From Donghicola mangrovi (lineage in GTDB: Bacteria; Pseudomonadota; Alphaproteobacteria; Rhodobacterales; Rhodobacteraceae), in contig NZ_JABCJE010000004.1 in the NCBI RefSeq assembly GCF_013377535.1, positions 1 through 64,000 of the forward strand: a DNA stretch of 64,000 nucleotides, in the 5' to 3' direction. The notes beneath the pieces are model-generated. The model was given only the letters and a program-made list of their open reading frames with translations. It had not been told where the DNA came from and ran no database searches. Positions 61,111 to 64,000 of this stretch are shown in pieces. Both the position numbers and the translations under genes were made by a program. Position 1 is the first letter of the stretch, and each line of letters starts with the position of its first letter.

Positions 61111-61535
61111 TCCGCCGGTGGGCCAATCTGGCCTGCCTGATCCTCTATCCCCTCGCGTGGTGGGCGCCTTTGGCCCGCGCGGGGGTGCTGCCCTTGTTCG
61201 GGCTGTCGGAAATCTCGGTTCTGTCGGGCATCCGATCCCTGTGGGAAACGGATGTGGCTCTGGCGCTGGTCGTGGCGTTCTTTGCCATGGTCGCGCCGGT
61301 GGCGAAATCCGTGGCCATGGCGTTGGTCGATTTCGGCCGCGCCCCCCGCCACATTCTGAAATGGGTGGCCGTGATGGGACGGCTGGCAATGGCGGATGTG
61401 TTCCTGATCGCCCTTTATATCACGCTGGCCAAGGGGATCGGCGTCGGGCGGGTCGAGACCGCTTGGGGCCTCTATCTGTTTACAACGCTGGTAATTTTGC
61501 AGCTGCTTCTTAGCCTGACTAAACGAGAACATTAA
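61101..61535 (+). CDS. PqiA-like (paraquat-inducible protein A) membrane protein
   Basis: A 144-residue protein with four helices. The segment FGLSEISVLSGIRSLWE..., APVAKSVAMALV and ILKWVAVMGRLAMADVFLIAL matches the second half of PqiA (with the GRWSMLDVF-like motif here as GRLAMADVF). Full PqiA has two such halves, so this is a single-unit version without the zinc-finger Cys. PqiA proteins work with MCE-type lipid transporters, which fits the adjacent mlaEF genes. Confidence 0.8.
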   Translation: MELIRRWANLACLILYPLAWWAPLARAGVLPLFGLSEISVLSGIRSLWETDVALALVVAFFAMVAPVAKSVAMALVDFGRAPRHILKWVAVMGRLAMADVFLIALYITLAKGIGVGRVETAWGLYLFTTLVILQLLLSLTKREH

Positions 61536-61578
61536 AAGAACACTTGCATCTTGGCCGCTGACAGATCAAATCAGGGGC

Positions 61579-62946
61579 ATGGCAAAAAACGCGATCTTCA
61601 AATGCTCCGAATGTGGGGCCTCCTTCACAAAATGGTCTGGCCGCTGCGATGGCTGCGGCGCGTGGAACTCGATCGAGGAAGAGGTCCCGCTGTCGACCGC
61701 TGGCCCCGCCAAGAAAACCCTTGGCGCGATGAAGGGGCGCAGCATTCCCCTGACCGATCTGGGCACGACCGAAGCCCCCCCGCCCCGCACCATGAGCGGG
61801 ATGGGCGAGCTCGACCGCGTGCTTGGGGGCGGCTTGGTGGATGCCTCGGCGATTCTGGTGGGCGGTGATCCGGGGATCGGGAAATCGACCTTGCTGCTTC
61901 AGGCCGCCGCACGCTTTGCCGAAGCGGGGCTGAAGGTCGTCTATATCTCGGGCGAGGAAGCCAGCGCTCAGGTTCGTATGCGGGCGCAACGTCTGGGGCT
62001 GTCACATGCGCCGGTTCTACTGGGGGCCGAGACCAACCTGCGGGACATCCTGACCACACTGGAGACCGAAAAGCCCGATCTGGCGATCATCGACTCGATC
62101 CAGACCATGTGGGCCGACCATGTCGAAAGCGCCCCCGGCAGCGTCAGTCAGGTGCGCGCTGCCGCCCATGAATTGACCACCTTTGCCAAGCAGCGCAGCA
62201 TGGCGGTCGTCCTGGTCGGTCACGTCACCAAAGAAGGCCAGATCGCTGGCCCCCGCGTGGTCGAGCACATGGTTGATACGGTCCTCTATTTCGAGGGCGA
62301 GCGTGGCCACCAGTTCCGCATCCTGCGCAGCGTTAAGAACCGCTTTGGCCCCGCGGACGAGATCGGCGTGTTCGAGATGACCGGCGGCGGGCTGTCCGAG
62401 GTATCGAATCCCTCGGCGCTATTTTTGTCGGAACGCGGCAAGCCCACGCCGGGCTCTGTGGTGTTCTCGGGGATCGAGGGGACGCGCCCTGTTCTGGTGG
62501 AATTACAAGCCCTTGTGGCCCCTAGCCCCCACTCCCAGCCCCGCCGCGCGGTGGTCGGTTGGGATTCGGCGCGCCTTGCGATGATCCTTGCGGTGCTCGA
62601 GGCGCGGTGCGGGATCGCCTTTACGGGCCTTGATGTGTACCTGAACGTCGCCGGCGGCATGAAGATTTCCGAACCCGCCGCCGATCTGGCGGTCGCGGCA
62701 GCCCTGCTTTCTGCCCGCGAAGATGCCGCCCTACCCGCCGACACTGTGGTTTTTGGCGAAATTAGCCTGTCTGGGGCGATACGTCCTGTCGGTCAGACCG
62801 AAAACAGGTTGAAAGAAGCCCAAAAACTTGGTTTTTCAACGGCGATCGTTCCTGAAGCAAAAAAGGACGGGGACACGGCCGGAATGCAAACCCGCAGCTT
62901 TGCGGACCTGACCGGTTTTGTTGGTGACATGTTCGGCGCGGGATAG
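61579..62946 (+). CDS. radA: DNA repair protein RadA/Sms
   Basis: A 455-residue branch-migration ATPase acting in recombinational repair. The N-terminal zinc finger uses Cys9, Cys12, Cys23 and Cys26, Walker A is GGDPGIGKST, the RadA-specific motif is VKNRFG, and the C-terminal Lon-like domain has LNVAGGMKISEPAADLA. Length is typical. An ATG directly after a weak site starts the reading. Confidence 0.96.
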   Translation: MAKNAIFKCSECGASFTKWSGRCDGCGAWNSIEEEVPLSTAGPAKKTLGAMKGRSIPLTDLGTTEAPPPRTMSGMGELDRVLGGGLVDASAILVGGDPGIGKSTLLLQAAARFAEAGLKVVYISGEEASAQVRMRAQRLGLSHAPVLLGAETNLRDILTTLETEKPDLAIIDSIQTMWADHVESAPGSVSQVRAAAHELTTFAKQRSMAVVLVGHVTKEGQIAGPRVVEHMVDTVLYFEGERGHQFRILRSVKNRFGPADEIGVFEMTGGGLSEVSNPSALFLSERGKPTPGSVVFSGIEGTRPVLVELQALVAPSPHSQPRRAVVGWDSARLAMILAVLEARCGIAFTGLDVYLNVAGGMKISEPAADLAVAAALLSAREDAALPADTVVFGEISLSGAIRPVGQTENRLKEAQKLGFSTAIVPEAKKDGDTAGMQTRSFADLTGFVGDMFGAG

Positions 62947-62967
62947 CGCCCAAGGCGGGGAATACGC

Positions 62968-63534
62968 ATGGAAGGTTTCACGATTATTGACGCAGTGGTC
63001 GCGGGCGTTGTTGTCCTATCGGCACTGCTGGCGTTCTCTCGTGGGATCGTCCGCGAGGCGCTGGCCATCGCCGGCTGGATCGCTGCAGCGGTGCTGGCGT
63101 TCATCTTCGCCCCGGCGGTAGAGCCACTGGTCACCGAAATTCCTGTGGTTGGCGGCTTCCTGTCGGACAGCTGCGAGCTGTCGATCATCACCGCCTTTGC
63201 GATCGTGTTCGCGCTGGCACTGGTGATTGTTTCCCTGTTCACGCCGGTTTTCTCGAGCCTGGTGCAGGAATCGGCCCTTGGCGGGATTGATCAGGCGGCA
63301 GGGTTCCTGTTCGGCGTGATCCGCGGCATCCTGCTGGTTGGGATCGCGTTCTTCCTCTACAACACCATCATGACCACGCAAACCATCGAGGTTGTGAACA
63401 ATTCGCGCTCTGCGGTGGTTTTCAGCAAGATGGCCCAGCAGATCGAAGACAAAAACCCCGAGCAGGCTCTTGGCTGGGTGACCCAGCAGTACGAAGGTCT
63501 GGTTGGCCGTTGCGGTCAGCCTTCGGGTAACTGA
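62968..63534 (+). CDS. cvpA: CvpA family membrane protein
   Basis: A 188-residue protein with four helices in the first ~130 residues (TIIDAVVAGVVVLSALLAFSRG begins the CvpA domain, kept here under 22 as residues 4-25) and a soluble C-terminus. CvpA is linked to envelope integrity and colicin V export in E. coli. It is followed by purF, the same order as in E. coli, where cvpA and purF share an operon. Here 108 bp separate them. Confidence 0.9.
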   Translation: MEGFTIIDAVVAGVVVLSALLAFSRGIVREALAIAGWIAAAVLAFIFAPAVEPLVTEIPVVGGFLSDSCELSIITAFAIVFALALVIVSLFTPVFSSLVQESALGGIDQAAGFLFGVIRGILLVGIAFFLYNTIMTTQTIEVVNNSRSAVVFSKMAQQIEDKNPEQALGWVTQQYEGLVGRCGQPSGN

Positions 63535-63642
63535 ACACGAAACAATAAACTTCCATTCACGAATGTAATCCTTTCGTGACACTTTTGAGCGCGGCCACTA
63601 TATGGGGCCGTGCTAGGCCATTCTTGGATTCGGAGACCCCTC

Positions 63643-64000
63643 TTGACCGCCCAGATGCCCCCCGCCCATCCGTTCGATGATGACAAACTGCGCGAAGAGT
63701 GCGGTGTCTTCGGTGTCGTCGGAGTTCAGGACGCTGCAAACTTTGTCGCTCTTGGCCTTCACGCGCTGCAACACCGTGGTCAGGAAGCAGGCGGTATTGT
63801 CAGCCACGATCCGGAGCAAGGGTTCAACTCTGCCCGCCGTTTCGGCTATGTCCGCGACAACTTCACCAAACAGAGCCTGATGGAAACGCTGCCCGGTCCG
63901 CTTGCGATCGGCCACGTGCGGTATTCCACCGCCGGCTCCAAAGGGAACACCGCGATCCGCGACGTGCAGCCCTTCTTTGGCGAGTTTTCGATGGGCGGCG
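63643..64000 (+). CDS. purF: Amidophosphoribosyltransferase, N-terminal part
   Basis: The first 119 codons of the enzyme for the first step of purine synthesis; the gene runs out of the window. The nucleophile Cys, exposed after propeptide cleavage, is in EECGVFGV. HALQHRGQEAGGI and GHVRYSTAGS are glutaminase-domain signatures. I favour the TTG at 63643 because GGAG lies seven bases before it; the ATG at 63655 is the alternative, four codons in. Confidence 0.95.
   Translation, partial: MTAQMPPAHPFDDDKLREECGVFGVVGVQDAANFVALGLHALQHRGQEAGGIVSHDPEQGFNSARRFGYVRDNFTKQSLMETLPGPLAIGHVRYSTAGSKGNTAIRDVQPFFGEFSMGG

Overview
The window is a GC-rich alphaproteobacterial chromosome segment, most likely from the Rhodobacteraceae (Roseobacter/Rhodobacter group). 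The assignment rests on gene content and order: cytochrome c2 beside an isolated ctaD; alr, Mla-type ABC genes, radA, cvpA and purF in a row; glyQ, a small membrane protein, glyS and a PPDK-like gene in a row; a SAM-II riboswitch before metZ; and a FolE2-type GTP cyclohydrolase. The genus cannot be read from this sequence. Genes are tightly packed, with many start/stop overlaps, and no insertion sequence or CRISPR array was seen.

Left edge (1-546): the first codons of a tyrosine integrase run out of the window beside the 3' end of a tRNA-Ser gene, so a genomic island or prophage probably begins just left of the window. 547-9260: a housekeeping run (SPOR lipoprotein, D,D-carboxypeptidase, tmk, holB, tatD, MBL hydrolase, AEC carrier), then a rhodanese/TauE exporter/GntR group and tRNA-Leu. 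9261-13770: lipB, cytochrome c2, aa3 oxidase subunit I with an FNR-type box upstream, a DUF2244 protein and a glycosyltransferase.

13858-22395 (all on the minus strand) is the metabolic centrepiece: a complete form I aerobic carbon monoxide dehydrogenase cluster, coxC then coxMSLDEFG. The diagnostic AYRCSFR active-site loop is in CoxL, the MHYT-LytTR regulator CoxC lies immediately upstream, three 20-bp-phased direct repeats form a candidate operator, and a previously unlisted 37-codon gene sits between coxF and coxG. With the aa3 oxidase nearby, the host can probably oxidise CO as a supplementary energy source. A second coxD/coxE-like ATPase/VWA pair lies at 50965-53228.

22592-37752: yqeY/carA, a membrane glycosyltransferase whose ribosome-binding site is buried in a 13-bp hairpin, GntR, HAD phosphatase, a ubiquinone-type hydroxylase, class V aminotransferase, two overlapping Lrp/AsnC regulators divergent from ilvC, an EamA permease, the folB-folP-glmM operon and a SleB-type hydrolase. 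37916-53228: PPDK-like protein, glyS, glyQ, an envelope protein with a degenerate protease domain, TrkH, folE2, metZ under a SAM-II riboswitch with a terminator, a GST, and the second coxED pair. 53550-64000: conserved unknown gene, pyrC, pyrE, dnaB, alr, Mla-type transporter genes, radA, cvpA and the start of purF.

A family of short interspersed elements (core CTTCNTCTTGGNAAAATAC, often with G-rich hairpins) occurs eight times, always beside gene 3' ends. It is the most system-like unexplained signal in the window.
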